In this document: one piece after another, positions 8,588-18,624 of the stretch
How positions within the stretch are numbered: the stretch's first letter is position 1
Layout: every line of letters begins with the position of its first letter
Assembly: GCF_019890935.1 (NCBI RefSeq)
Contig: NZ_CP082333.1
Location: forward strand, 2,196,001 to 2,260,000
Source: Exiguobacterium acetylicum
GTDB lineage: Bacteria > Bacillota > Bacilli > Exiguobacteriales > Exiguobacteriaceae
Direction: 5' to 3'
Length of the DNA stretch: 64,000 nt
The notes under the pieces: generated by a model
The model's database searches: none
The model's input: the letters and a program-made list of their open reading frames with translations, nothing else
Told to the model about the DNA's origin: nothing
Program-made: the position numbers and the translations under genes

Positions 8588-9010
8588 TCATCGGTTCGTC
8601 CGATCCAAGTACGATTGCAGGATCATGACGGCAGCCATCTTATCGATGACTTGTTTACGCTTTTTACGGCTGACATCGGCATCGATCAGCATCCGTTCTG
8701 CTTGCATCGTCGTCAACCGTTCATCCATGAAGACGACTTCAAGCCCGGTATGCTGTTCGATTTCCTTCGCAAAAGCTTCACTTGCTTCTGCGCGGGGACC
8801 GATGGAACCGTTCATGTTTTTCGGAAGACCAATGACTAGGATTTCGACATTGTATGTCTTCATGATGACATCGAGCCGTTTGAAGGCTTCTGGGTAATCC
8901 GGTTCCGTCCACTTGACCGTCTCGACGCCTTGCGCCGTCCAGCCCATCAAGTCACTGACCGCTACCCCGATCGTCTTCGAACCGACATCTAGTCCCATTG
9001 CACGTTTCAT
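8588..9010 (-). CDS. yqgF: Holliday junction resolvase-like YqgF/RuvX (pre-16S rRNA nuclease)
   Basis: The 140-residue RNase H-fold protein begins [20 protein letters not shown] with the first catalytic Asp, has [19 protein letters not shown] in the middle, VFMDERLTT with the catalytic Glu-Arg region, and a late Asp in INDxMA-like context ([10 protein letters not shown]). Family members are described both as Holliday junction resolvases and as the nuclease maturing the 5' end of 16S rRNA. The start overlaps the ireB stop by four bases, so the genes are translationally coupled. Confidence 0.95.
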   Translation of the reverse strand: MKRAMGLDVGSKTIGVAVSDLMGWTAQGVETVKWTEPDYPEAFKRLDVIMKTYNVEILVIGLPKNMNGSIGPRAEASEAFAKEIEQHTGLEVVFMDERLTTMQAERMLIDADVSRKKRKQVIDKMAAVMILQSYLDRTNR

Positions 9011-9276
9011 TTTGAATTTCCACTCTCCGCCAAATAAGATTTCACGAGTTCTTCGAGCAATTCGTCGCGTTCAATCTTACGAATTAAGTTACGTGCGTCA
9101 TTATGACGAGGAATGTAAGCAGGATCTCCCGAAAGGAGATAGCCGACGATTTGGTTGATCGGATGATATCCTTTTTCTTCTAAAGCATGATAGACCGTCA
9201 ACAACACATCACGTGTCGCTGCTTTGTTATCGTCTTCCGGAAAGTTGAATTTCATCGTTTGATCCATCTGACTCAC
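9007..9276 (-). CDS. ireB: IreB family regulatory phosphoprotein (YrzL)
   Basis: This small protein of 89 residues starts [12 protein letters not shown], with the family's TMKF motif, [25 protein letters not shown] and [19 protein letters not shown]. In Enterococcus IreB is a phosphorylated target of the IreK Ser/Thr kinase and affects cephalosporin resistance; the Thr in TMKF is the usual phosphosite. The GTG at 9276 is chosen because AGAGGTG lies six bases upstream. An in-frame ATG six bases earlier would sit directly on the Shine-Dalgarno. It follows alaS by about 34 bases and overlaps yqgF by four. Confidence 0.9.
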   Translation of the reverse strand: MSQMDQTMKFNFPEDDNKAATRDVLLTVYHALEEKGYHPINQIVGYLLSGDPAYIPRHNDARNLIRKIERDELLEELVKSYLAESGNSK

Positions 9277-9310
9277 GTTCATCACCTCTTTCATATACAC
9301 TACGTTTCTA

Positions 9311-11953
9311 TTATGCCAGTGATTGCACGTATTGTGAAGCGTACGCGAGTGCTTCTTCTAATTTCGACGCATCTTTTCCACCAGCTTGAGCCATGTCAGG
9401 GCGACCGCCACCGCCACCACCGCAGCGTGTTGCGACTTCCTTGATCAATTTACCAGCATGATAGCCTTGGTCGATTAAATCTTTTGAGACGCTTGCAACG
9501 AGATTGACTTTCTCCCCTTGCGCACTACCGAGTACGATGATTGCTGATCCGAGTGAGCTCTTCAACTCGTCCATCATACCGCGAAGGGCGTCCATATCTG
9601 AGACGTCGACACGTTTCGCAAGCACACGCACACCGTTGATTTCTTCGACATCGTCCTTGAGCGAAGCAGCTTCGATGTTCGCGAGTTTTGCTTGCAACGA
9701 TTCGTTTGCCCGTTCCGTCTCACGGAGCTGTTGTTGCAGTGCTTCGATGCGGACAGGAACTTCCGTCGTCTTCGTCTTCAAGACAGCTGCTGCTTGTTCG
9801 AGTGTTTCCAAGTGCTGATTCATAACACGATACGCGCCTGCACCTGTTACCGCTTCGATTCGGCGTGTACCTGCACCGATACCGGACTCTGAAACAATCT
9901 TGAACAAGCCGATTTCGGCTGTGTTCCCGACGTGGATACCGCCACACAACTCGATCGAGTATGTGCCTGCTGAGACGACGCGGACCGTTTCACCGTACTT
10001 CTCACCGAACAATGCCATTGCGCCCTTTGCTTTTGCATCAGCGATGTTCATCTCTTCGATATCAACCGGTAGTGATGCCCAGATTGCTTGGTTGACGTCT
10101 TGTTCAATCTTTGTCAACTCTTCTTGTGTCACTGCACCGAAGTGTGAGAAGTCAAAACGAAGACGGTCTGGAGAAACGAGTGATCCCGCTTGGTTGACGT
10201 GTGTTCCGAGCGTATCTTTCAATGCTTTATGAAGCAAGTGTGTTGCCGTGTGATTTTTCGTGACGGCTTTACGTTCTGCTGCTTCGACTGTTGCAACGAC
10301 GTCTGCTGCTTCCGTTGCGATCCCTGTACGAACGATGACTGTATGCAAGTTTTGACCGTTTGGTGCTTTTTGAACATCTTTGACATCAAGAACGAAGTCT
10401 TTGCCTTCGATTGTTCCTGTATCCGCGACTTCACCACCACTTTCAGCATAGAACGGCGTGATGTCAAGAATGACTTGTGCTTCTTCACCAGCAGCGACTT
10501 CTGTGACTCGTTCTCCATCATGCAACAATGCGATGATTTTCGCATCCGCCTTAAGTTCGGTATAGCCGACGAACGTACTTTTATCTTTTAGCGTCGAGAG
10601 GACTTCCGATTGCTGTTGCATCGAACCACTCTCTTCACGCGCTGCACGTGCCCGCTGACGTTGTGCATCCATCGCTAGTTTGAAGCCTTCTTCATCAACA
10701 GACATCTGATGATCTTCCGCATACTCGACTGTCAATTCGAGTGGGAAACCATACGTGTCATACAGACGGAACGCATCTTCGCCACTGATGACATGCTCAC
10801 CGTTCGCCTTAGACGTCTGAGCGACCGTGTTCAAGATTGCAAGACCGTCATGAAGTGTCTCGTGGAAACGTTCTTCTTCGTTTTTGATGACACGTTTGAT
10901 GAAGTCTGCTTTTTCTGGCACTTGTGGGTAGAAGTCGACCATGACATTCCCGACCGTATCGACGAGTTCATACATGAACGGACGTTCGATTCCAAGCATC
11001 TTCGCATAACGCACCGCACGGCGTAGTAAACGACGAAGGACATATCCACGACCTTCATTCGAAGGAAGCGCACCATCACCGATTGCGAATGATACGGTAC
11101 GGATGTGGTCTGCGATAACTTTGAATGCTACATCCAGTTTTGAATCGTCACGGTAGATTTTACCGCTGATTTCTTCTGTCTTATGAATGATCGGCATGAA
11201 CAGATCCGTATCGAAGTTCGTCGGCACGTCCTGCATGACACATGCCATCCGTTCGAGTCCCATTCCTGTATCGATGTTTTTACGCGGAAGTTCCGTGTAG
11301 TTGCCGTGTCCATCGTGGTTGTACTGACTGAAGACGATATTCCAGATCTCGAGATAGCGTTCGTTTTCGCCACCTGGGTAGAGTTCTGAATCGTTCGGAT
11401 CGTCTCCAAAAGCAGGTCCACGGTCGAAGAAGATTTCCGTGTTCGGACCAGATGGACCTTCACCGATTTCCCAGAAGTTATCTTCAAGTGGAATGATCCG
11501 CTCAGCCGGTACACCGAGTTCAAGCCAGATTTGACGCGCTGCGTCATCTTCCGGGTGAATCGTGACCGAGAGACGTTCCGGATCAAGACCGTACCAGTCA
11601 TCACTCGTCAAGAGTTCCCAGCCCCATTTGATCGCATCTTCACGGAAGTAATCACCGACAGAGAAGTTTCCGAGCATCTCGAAGAACGTATGGTGACGTG
11701 CTGTTTTCCCGACGTTTTCGATATCGTTCGTCCGGATTGATTTTTGTGCGTTGACGATACGTGGATTATCAGGAATGACACGACCATCGAAATACTTCTT
11801 GAGTGTCGCAACCCCTGAGTTGATCCACAAGAGCGATGGATCCTCGACCGGTACGAGTGAAGCACTCGGTTCGATCGCATGCCCTTTGCTTTGGAAGAAA
11901 TCAAGATACATCTGACGGATTTGTGCACCCGTTAATGGTTTTAGAGCTTTCAT
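9311..11953 (-). CDS. alaS: Alanyl-tRNA synthetase
   Basis: AlaS charges tRNA-Ala with alanine. The 880 residues are full length: an aminoacylation domain starting at [20 protein letters not shown], with [25 protein letters not shown]; an editing domain with zinc ligands in HTATHLLH and [13 protein letters not shown]; and a C-terminal DHHA1-like domain with [16 protein letters not shown]. It is preceded by an Ala T-box leader, so uncharged tRNA-Ala should raise its expression. Downstream are ireB and yqgF on the same strand. Confidence 0.98.
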   Translation of the reverse strand: MKALKPLTGAQIRQMYLDFFQSKGHAIEPSASLVPVEDPSLLWINSGVATLKKYFDGRVIPDNPRIVNAQKSIRTNDIENVGKTARHHTFFEMLGNFSVGDYFREDAIKWGWELLTSDDWYGLDPERLSVTIHPEDDAARQIWLELGVPAERIIPLEDNFWEIGEGPSGPNTEIFFDRGPAFGDDPNDSELYPGGENERYLEIWNIVFSQYNHDGHGNYTELPRKNIDTGMGLERMACVMQDVPTNFDTDLFMPIIHKTEEISGKIYRDDSKLDVAFKVIADHIRTVSFAIGDGALPSNEGRGYVLRRLLRRAVRYAKMLGIERPFMYELVDTVGNVMVDFYPQVPEKADFIKRVIKNEEERFHETLHDGLAILNTVAQTSKANGEHVISGEDAFRLYDTYGFPLELTVEYAEDHQMSVDEEGFKLAMDAQRQRARAAREESGSMQQQSEVLSTLKDKSTFVGYTELKADAKIIALLHDGERVTEVAAGEEAQVILDITPFYAESGGEVADTGTIEGKDFVLDVKDVQKAPNGQNLHTVIVRTGIATEAADVVATVEAAERKAVTKNHTATHLLHKALKDTLGTHVNQAGSLVSPDRLRFDFSHFGAVTQEELTKIEQDVNQAIWASLPVDIEEMNIADAKAKGAMALFGEKYGETVRVVSAGTYSIELCGGIHVGNTAEIGLFKIVSESGIGAGTRRIEAVTGAGAYRVMNQHLETLEQAAAVLKTKTTEVPVRIEALQQQLRETERANESLQAKLANIEAASLKDDVEEINGVRVLAKRVDVSDMDALRGMMDELKSSLGSAIIVLGSAQGEKVNLVASVSKDLIDQGYHAGKLIKEVATRCGGGGGGRPDMAQAGGKDASKLEEALAYASQYVQSLA

Positions 11954-11984
11954 GAACAGTTACCCCCATTGGTTTTATTTGGAC

Positions 11985-12233
11985 GCAAAAAAGCGATGCC
12001 TTCATCCCTGAAAAGGGACGAAAGCATCGCTTCCGTGGTACCACCCTCGTTCGTAAGCAATCCATTGCTTACCTCGAACATCTGATAACGGGGATGACCC
12101 GCAGGTGTTTACACCCGACTCCGGAAGGAGCTTCAAAGGGACTCGAGAAAGTGATTGCAGCAGACTCACTTCTCTCTGGACTCGAGTTTTCCTTTTACTT
12201 ATCTTCCATCAACGTGTTACGTCCATTCATCTA
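11985..12233 (-). promoter_or_regulatory. T-box riboswitch leader of alaS
   Basis: The minus strand contains the T-box core AGGGTGGTACCACGG (12033-12047), followed by a strong hairpin with arms AAGCGATGC and GCATCGCTT (11990-12032) and a T-run: the antiterminator/terminator switch. Upstream, stem I is built from GTCCAGAGAGAAG and GAGTCC segments, and its loop holds GCTGCA, which contains alanine codons GCT and GCA as candidate specifiers. The stretch 11954-12263 has no protein gene. Uncharged tRNA-Ala should favour read-through into alaS. Confidence 0.92.
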
Positions 12234-12239
12234 TCGTGA

Positions 12240-12267
12240 TTATTACCTATCGCACAGCATCCGTCAA
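12240..12267 (-). promoter_or_regulatory. Promoter of the alaS T-box transcript, -35 over the recD2 stop
   Basis: TTGACG (12262-12267) and TAATAA (12240-12245) are 16 bases apart on the minus strand. The recD2 TGA stop (12264-12266) is inside the -35 hexamer. The predicted start, near 12233, fits the 5' end of the T-box leader. Confidence 0.6.
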
Positions 12268-14489
12268 GTCTTTGTCACACCACCGAGTCGTTCAATCAAT
12301 CGTGTTCGGCGCCGAGGCTCCTCTTCTTGCGACGCTTTATGAAACGCTCGTGGGTCGCCGAACAATAATAAACTCGACTTCGCACGGGTGACCGCCGTAT
12401 AAATCAAGTTTCGGGAATGCTTGAATGCTCCCGTGAAATAGACCGGCATCAAGACGATCGGAAACTCGGACCCTTGTGCCTTGTGAATCGTAATCGCGTA
12501 GGCATGCGTGAATTGATCCCAGTCACTCCGGTTGTACTCGACTTCCGTCTGGTCGAAGCGGGCGATGATCTTATCCACCTTGTCGACGTTTTCTTTGGCG
12601 AAGAAAATATTGACGATTTCGCCGATATCTCCGTTATAGACGTTCTCTTCTGCATTGTTGACGAGCTGAAGAATCTTGTCCCCGGTCCGGTAAATCCGTG
12701 TGCCTTGTTTGACTTCGCGTTTTTTCGGTTCCTCCGGATTGTAGACGCGTTGCAAGGCGACATTCAGTTCGTCGATTCCCACCTGACCACGGTAAGTCGG
12801 TGCCAGAACCTGAACATCGAATTTCGAATACCCTTTTGCGAGTGCTTTTTCCGCGAAGGCTGAGATGCCTCGTAACGTCTCTTGCGGAGACGCGGTGTAA
12901 AAGCGACGATCCGCAAGTGGTGATAACAAATCAGCTGACGTCGTCCGGTTCTTCAAATCGTGCGCGAGCCGTAAAATAGAAGAATCTTCCGCTTGGCGAT
13001 GGACGACGTTCAAACGAACGACGGGAATCCCTTCCGTATCCATCAAATCTGCCAGCACCTGCCCTGGACCGACAGATGGTAACTGATCGCGGTCACCGAC
13101 GAACAAGATTTTCATGCCGTTCGGCACAGCACGGAGCAGACTTGATAACAAGTAGATATCAATCATCGACGACTCATCGATGATCAGTACTTTCCCTGTG
13201 ATCGGCTGATCTTCATTCAGCTGAAAGTTCGTTCCGTCATACTTCAATAGACGATGAATCGTCATCGCTGGGACGTCCGTTGCTTCCGATAGACGTTTAG
13301 CGGCGCGTCCGGTCGGTGCGACAAGAACGTACGGATAGACATCCCCCGTCTTGACGCGACTTTTCTCAAGCGGCCAATCATGAATTTCTTGCAGAGCATG
13401 TAAAATTCCCTTGATGACGGTCGTCTTACCGGTACCGGGTCCACCTGTCAGAACCATTAACGGTGCTTTGACCGCTAACTCGATCGCTTCCCGCTGTTGC
13501 GCCGCATATTCCATGCCAAACTGTTCTTCGAGGTGCCCGATTGCTTCAAGGATCGTCGCGACATCGACTTCCTGTTCGGCACCGTTCGCCATGACACGCG
13601 CGAGTTCCTTCGCCGCCCGAACTTCCGCATAAAAGATCGTCGGTAAATACAGACAGCCTTCTTCGAGCTTGACCTTATCTTCAGCGAGCAACAGTTCAAT
13701 CGCTTGTTCTAGCCGTTCCCCTGGGTCTTCACCAAGCAACCGGGGCGCCCGTTGCAATAGCGAGTCGACTGTCGCAAAGGCGTGTCCCTCTCCTGCTTCT
13801 TGTTCCAATATGTGCATGATCGAAGCAGCGACGCGCTCTGGGTGTAATCCGACGAGTCCAAGGTGTGAAGCGATATGATCGGCTGTCTTAAAACCAATCC
13901 CATTCACTTCATACATCAAGGAATATGGATTCTCTCGTATTCGCGCCATCGCGTCCCCTTCGTAAGCAGCATAAATCTTTGCCGCTAGCTTCGGTGTAAC
14001 ATCAAACGGTGCTAAGAACAGCATCAACTGATCGACACCGTATAACGTGGCTAGTCGACTCAAGATGATGTCAGCTTGTTTTTGTTTTAACCCAGGCACC
14101 TGATTTAGTACCCGTTCATCTTTCAAAATGAGATCCACTGCCTCTTCTCCGAGAGCATCGACGATATTTTTCGCTGTCTTCGGACCAATGCCGGTGAACG
14201 AACCATTCGTCAAGAAGCGGATCGTCGCATGTTTTGTCATCGGAACCGATCGCCGAATCAGCTCCGCCTTCAGTTGTGTTCCGAATCGGGGATGATCGAC
14301 GAGACGACCGAATGCTTGATACGTTCCTCCGAGTTCGATCCCAACCCCAGTACCCGTGATGACGAGCTCGGTTTCTTTCAGTTCAAAGTTCTTTTCTTTG
14401 ACGGCGACCAATACAATGGAGTGTGCTTCTTCTTCAGAAGAAAAGAGCACACGTTTGACGCGCCCGACGACTTGATGGGGGTGCTCCAT
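12264..14489 (-). CDS. recD2: ATP-dependent RecD2 DNA helicase
   Basis: RecD2 is a 5'-3' superfamily 1B helicase that acts without RecBC in Firmicutes and is linked to replication-fork stability. The 741 residues carry an N-terminal OB and helix-hairpin-helix region (FTGIGPKTAKNIVDALG; VNGIGFKTADHIA), Walker A GGPGTGKTTVIKG near 350, LIIDESSMID (motif II), LFVGDRDQLPSVGPGQVL (motif III) and the C-terminal YAITIHKAQGSEFP motif V with TRAK. A GTG one codon upstream (14492) is also possible; AAGG lies seven bases before the ATG. Confidence 0.96.
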   Translation of the reverse strand: MEHPHQVVGRVKRVLFSSEEEAHSIVLVAVKEKNFELKETELVITGTGVGIELGGTYQAFGRLVDHPRFGTQLKAELIRRSVPMTKHATIRFLTNGSFTGIGPKTAKNIVDALGEEAVDLILKDERVLNQVPGLKQKQADIILSRLATLYGVDQLMLFLAPFDVTPKLAAKIYAAYEGDAMARIRENPYSLMYEVNGIGFKTADHIASHLGLVGLHPERVAASIMHILEQEAGEGHAFATVDSLLQRAPRLLGEDPGERLEQAIELLLAEDKVKLEEGCLYLPTIFYAEVRAAKELARVMANGAEQEVDVATILEAIGHLEEQFGMEYAAQQREAIELAVKAPLMVLTGGPGTGKTTVIKGILHALQEIHDWPLEKSRVKTGDVYPYVLVAPTGRAAKRLSEATDVPAMTIHRLLKYDGTNFQLNEDQPITGKVLIIDESSMIDIYLLSSLLRAVPNGMKILFVGDRDQLPSVGPGQVLADLMDTEGIPVVRLNVVHRQAEDSSILRLAHDLKNRTTSADLLSPLADRRFYTASPQETLRGISAFAEKALAKGYSKFDVQVLAPTYRGQVGIDELNVALQRVYNPEEPKKREVKQGTRIYRTGDKILQLVNNAEENVYNGDIGEIVNIFFAKENVDKVDKIIARFDQTEVEYNRSDWDQFTHAYAITIHKAQGSEFPIVLMPVYFTGAFKHSRNLIYTAVTRAKSSLLLFGDPRAFHKASQEEEPRRRTRLIERLGGVTKT

Positions 14490-14540
14490 CACTCCACCTT
14501 CTTTCTCTCTTTTTCATTCGCTGCTTTCATCATAGCATTC

Positions 14541-14566
14541 GTTTACCGGATTTTAAATCAGGGAAA
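14541..14566 (+). promoter_or_regulatory. Sigma-B-type promoter of the VOC gene
   Basis: GTTTAC (14541-14546) and GGGAAA (14561-14566) are 14 bases apart on the plus strand, 40 bases before the VOC start codon. This fits the general-stress sigma-B pattern GTTT-N13-15-GGGWAW. No good TTGACA/TATAAT pair is seen in the same interval. Confidence 0.6.
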
Positions 14567-14605
14567 GATACCCTGAAACATTTCGTTAAGAGGAGGAGTT
14601 CAAGG

Positions 14606-15154
14606 ATGGCACGTTTACCGATTGCAGGATTGTGTGAATTAGTACTGGAAGTCGAAGATATGGACCGTGCGGTCGGTTTTTGGAATGGGACACTTGGCAT
14701 TCCTATCGTCGAGCAATGGGCACCTGAGGATGCGGAACCAAGTAAAGAACAGTCTCAACAAGACGGGGTCTGGGCAACCTGGCTCTATATTGGCGGCAAC
14801 ACCCGACTCGGTCTGTGGCTGAAACGGGACTTCACAATGGAAGAACGTACCGTCAAACACTTACCCGTGTCCGAATGGGATACGTTATACGACGAAGGTG
14901 GTGTTCATGTCCACTGTGCTTTCTACGTTGAGAAGGACGAGTTCCAACAAGCGCTTAATCAACTGCGTGAAGCTTCGATCACCGTGAAGCTCAGAGAGTG
15001 GGATGAACAAGAGACGTCGAACCAAAAAGAGTATTCGGCTTATTTCAAGGATACGGAAAATAACGTCATCGAACTGTATACGAAAAACATGGATGAAGCC
15101 TATGAAGACTTTTCCGGACCTCCACTTCGCGTCATTCGTGAAGTTGGGAATTAA
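14606..15154 (+). CDS. VOC (glyoxalase/bleomycin-resistance) superfamily protein
   Basis: The 182-residue soluble protein has two beta-alpha-beta-beta-beta modules of the VOC fold: LCELVLEVEDMDRAVGFWNGTLGI at the start, a central GGVHVHCAFYVEKDEFQQALNQL, and SAYFKDTENNVIELYTKNM near the end. Metal-ligand candidates are an early Glu, the His pair in HVHC and the late Glu in VIELY. VOC members include lyases, dioxygenases and resistance proteins; the substrate cannot be assigned. AGGAGGAG precedes the ATG. It is the only rightward gene in this part, under a sigma-B-like promoter with its own bidirectional terminator, which suggests a stress role. Confidence 0.85.
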   Translation: MARLPIAGLCELVLEVEDMDRAVGFWNGTLGIPIVEQWAPEDAEPSKEQSQQDGVWATWLYIGGNTRLGLWLKRDFTMEERTVKHLPVSEWDTLYDEGGVHVHCAFYVEKDEFQQALNQLREASITVKLREWDEQETSNQKEYSAYFKDTENNVIELYTKNMDEAYEDFSGPPLRVIREVGN

Positions 15155-15161
15155 ATAGCAT

Positions 15162-15195
15162 AAAAAAGACGACTCCAGGCGGAATCGTCTTTTTT
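15162..15195. terminator. Bidirectional terminator between the VOC and TPR genes
   Basis: The sequence has A-tract, GACGA, an 11-base loop, TCGTC and a T-tract, so it can end transcription arriving from both convergent genes (VOC from the left, TPR gene from the right). Confidence 0.85.
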
Positions 15196-15198
15196 ATA

Positions 15199-15864
15199 TC
15201 AGTCTGCTTGTTTTAATAACGCATCCATCTTCGCTTTCGCGTCCCGCGCAAGAGCGTGTTCCGGCTGGTAGGCAAGAACCGCTTCGAGTTCTGCATAACA
15301 CGCTTCCTGTTGACCGAGGAAAGCAAGGGCAATCGCATAATTGTATCGTGCATCCGTATGCGTTTCGTCAAGCATCAAGACATGCTCGAACATCTCGACC
15401 GCTTCTTCCAACTTCTCGTTTTGCGCTAAGGCAAGTCCGTATTGGAATGCAATCTCGATATCGACACCGTTTAGTTCTGACGCACGTTGTAGACGAGGTA
15501 ACCCACGTACTGGATCACCGAGTTTTTGATACGTCATCCCAAGCATGAAATGGAGATCAGCGTCATCAAGTCCATATAATAAGGCTGCGCGCAATGATTC
15601 CTCTGCTTCGACGAGTTGATCGGCAGCAAAGAACAAGGCACCTTTTGCATAATAAGCACTCGCGAACGTATTATCGATCATCAGTGCCCGGTCATAAAAA
15701 CGAAGGGCACGATCAGCGTCGTTCATCGATTGGAGTAATGTTCCAAGATTGACGTACGCCGTCGGATCTTTTGGGTTTTGTTCGATCGCATCGTTAAACG
15801 CTTGTGCTGCTAATTCATAATTTCCAGCTTCTAGATGCCGGAATCCTACTTCATTATAGTTCAT
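15199..15864 (-). CDS. Tetratricopeptide repeat protein (YrrB-like)
   Basis: The 221-residue protein is made almost entirely of 34-residue TPR units: YNEVGFRHLEAGNYELAAQAFNDAI, then AYVNLGTLLQSMNDADRALRFYDRAL, then AYYAKGALFFAADQLVEAEESLRAAL and further ones. There is no signal or membrane segment. It should act as a protein-binding scaffold; no partner is visible in the sequence. In B. subtilis a TPR gene, yrrB, stands in the same place between recD2 and mnmA. It follows mnmA by 13 bases and is the last gene of the cymR-iscS-mnmA run. Confidence 0.88.
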   Translation of the reverse strand: MNYNEVGFRHLEAGNYELAAQAFNDAIEQNPKDPTAYVNLGTLLQSMNDADRALRFYDRALMIDNTFASAYYAKGALFFAADQLVEAEESLRAALLYGLDDADLHFMLGMTYQKLGDPVRGLPRLQRASELNGVDIEIAFQYGLALAQNEKLEEAVEMFEHVLMLDETHTDARYNYAIALAFLGQQEACYAELEAVLAYQPEHALARDAKAKMDALLKQAD

Positions 15865-15877
15865 CTTCTTTTGCTCC

Positions 15878-16999
<1,122 letters not shown>

Positions 17000-17015
17000 T
17001 TATTTCACCTCTTAG

Positions 17016-18143
17016 TTAATTCTGAAACGATTTTACGACATCTTGCAAGGCTTGTGCGAGTAGTTCGACTTGCGCGAGCTCATTTCCGTGACCAAAACTG
17101 ATTCGGACCGATGCTCGTGTCCGTTCATCTTCGCCATACATCGCCGATAAGACATGCGAAGGTTCGACGGATCCTGCCGTACATGCACTCCCGCTCGATA
17201 CGGCCATCTGGCGCATATCAAGCATGATCAGGAACGGTTCGATTTCAATCCGCGGGAAGTAAAGATTGAGGACATTCGGCAATCCTTCAACGCCGTTGAC
17301 TTCGTAAGTGACGCCACTTTCATCCAATCGCGTCAGTAAAACGCTGCGCAGTTGTTTGATGTGGTCCTGTTGTTGATCACGCTCTGCGATCATCAGTTCG
17401 AGCGCTTTCGCTAAACCGACGATTCCCGGTACGTTCTCCGTACCAGCACGACGCTTGCGTTCCTGTTCTCCTCCGAACGTTTGAGGCGCTAACTTCACAC
17501 CAGTCCGTACATACAACAATCCGATTCCTTTTGGACCATTGATTTTATGACCAGACGCGGATAAGAGATCGACCTGTAACGCTTCGACATCGATTGCTTG
17601 TTTTCCGAACACTTGCACCGCGTCCGTATGGAACAAAATACCGCGTTCTCGTAAAAATTGACCGAATGCCGCAATCGGCTGAATCGTTCCGACTTCATTG
17701 TTGCCGAACATGATCGAGACGAGTGTCGTATCTTCCCGTACCGCTTCTTGCAAAGCAGCCATTGAGACGACACCTGTATCTGGAACATCGAGATACGTGA
17801 CGTCATAACCTTGTTTTTCGAGCTCTTCGAACGCATGTAATACAGCATGGTGCTCAAACCGTGTCGTAATGAGATGACGCCCTTTTTCACGCGCCGCCTC
17901 AGCCGCACCGAAAATCGCATAATTATCCGATTCCGTTCCACCACTCGTAAAAATCAGTTCGGTTGGTTTCGCGTTCAATTCTTGTGCGATCTGCCGGCGT
18001 GCTTTATCAATTGCTGCACGAGCAGACCGACCAGCCGCGTGAACACTCGATGGGTTACCGTACTGTTCGAGCAAATAAGGCGTCATCGCCTCAAGGACTT
18101 CCGGACGCATCGGCGTCGTCGCCGAATGGTCAAAATAATTCAT
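17016..18143 (-). CDS. Cysteine desulfurase, MnmA-dedicated type (YrvO/IscS-like)
   Basis: This PLP enzyme takes sulfur from cysteine as an enzyme persulfide. The 375 residues show the TSGGTESDN segment, the PLP lysine in SASGHKINGPKG (near 199) and the catalytic Cys in GSACTAGSVEPSHVL (near 320). It stands between cymR and mnmA, the B. subtilis yrvO arrangement, which supports a role in tRNA thiolation. A second desulfurase gene is at 42349-43431 beside niaR; the two are clearly distinct. AGGTGAAAACGA precedes the ATG. Confidence 0.93.
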   Translation of the reverse strand: MNYFDHSATTPMRPEVLEAMTPYLLEQYGNPSSVHAAGRSARAAIDKARRQIAQELNAKPTELIFTSGGTESDNYAIFGAAEAAREKGRHLITTRFEHHAVLHAFEELEKQGYDVTYLDVPDTGVVSMAALQEAVREDTTLVSIMFGNNEVGTIQPIAAFGQFLRERGILFHTDAVQVFGKQAIDVEALQVDLLSASGHKINGPKGIGLLYVRTGVKLAPQTFGGEQERKRRAGTENVPGIVGLAKALELMIAERDQQQDHIKQLRSVLLTRLDESGVTYEVNGVEGLPNVLNLYFPRIEIEPFLIMLDMRQMAVSSGSACTAGSVEPSHVLSAMYGEDERTRASVRISFGHGNELAQVELLAQALQDVVKSFQN

Positions 18144-18156
18144 TCGTTTTCACCTC

Positions 18157-18564
18157 TCAAATATAGAACATGTATCCTGTATCTTCTTCTTCCGCTAAGT
18201 CTTGTAGCGTCGTTGAATCGAGTACTTGATCGACTGCTTGCTGGATTTTATCCCAAAGTTTGCGCTTCGTGACCTCGTCACATGCATCGCCTTCGACGAC
18301 CACGAGTGGTCCTTCAAGCAGACGGATGATTTCACCCGCTGTGATGTTTTGCGCTTCACGACCGAGCTTATACCCGCCGTAAGCACCACGGACACTTTTG
18401 ACGAGACCTCCATTACGAAGGGGGGCAATCAACTGTTCAAGATAATGCTCAGATAAGTCATACATCTGCGCGATTTTTTTTAGGGATAATGGTTTAGATT
18501 CAGCTTCTTTCGCGAGTGCGATCATGATCGTTAGACCATATCGCCCTTTCGTCGAGATTTTCAT
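18157..18564 (-). CDS. cymR: Rrf2-family transcriptional regulator CymR
   Basis: CymR represses sulfur and cysteine metabolism genes in Bacillus and Staphylococcus, acting with cysteine synthase CysK. The 135 residues begin MKISTKGRYGLTIMIALAKE with a winged helix (SLKKIAQMYDLSEHYLEQLIAPLRNGGLVKSVRGAYGG), have ITAGEIIRLLEGPLVV and end TGYMFYI, very close to the B. subtilis protein. As in CymR, the FeS-ligand cysteines of IscR are absent; there is one Cys, in GDACDEV. The start at 18564 matches the family; an ATG one codon earlier is possible. A 13-base palindrome lies on the Shine-Dalgarno. Confidence 0.93.
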   Translation of the reverse strand: MKISTKGRYGLTIMIALAKEAESKPLSLKKIAQMYDLSEHYLEQLIAPLRNGGLVKSVRGAYGGYKLGREAQNITAGEIIRLLEGPLVVVEGDACDEVTKRKLWDKIQQAVDQVLDSTTLQDLAEEEDTGYMFYI

Positions 18565-18570
18565 CATGCG

Positions 18571-18583
18571 AAGGATCATCCTT
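18571..18583. repeat. 13-base palindrome covering the cymR Shine-Dalgarno
   Basis: AAGGATCATCCTT is symmetrical about its central base and contains the AAGGAT that would serve as the cymR Shine-Dalgarno. It lies between the cymR start and divergent -10-like elements (TATACT on minus, TATAGT on plus, near 18588-18593). It may be a regulator site or a small hairpin that masks ribosome binding; it does not match the known CymR box. Confidence 0.4.
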
Positions 18584-18624
18584 TCTAGTATAGTAGTAGC
18601 TAAAAGTGGAAGGAGCGTATGTGT

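Noticed and set aside
12094-12342. Short rightward frames over the alaS leader
   Set aside because: They are antisense to the T-box structure and the recD2 end; the RNA signals explain the sequence better.
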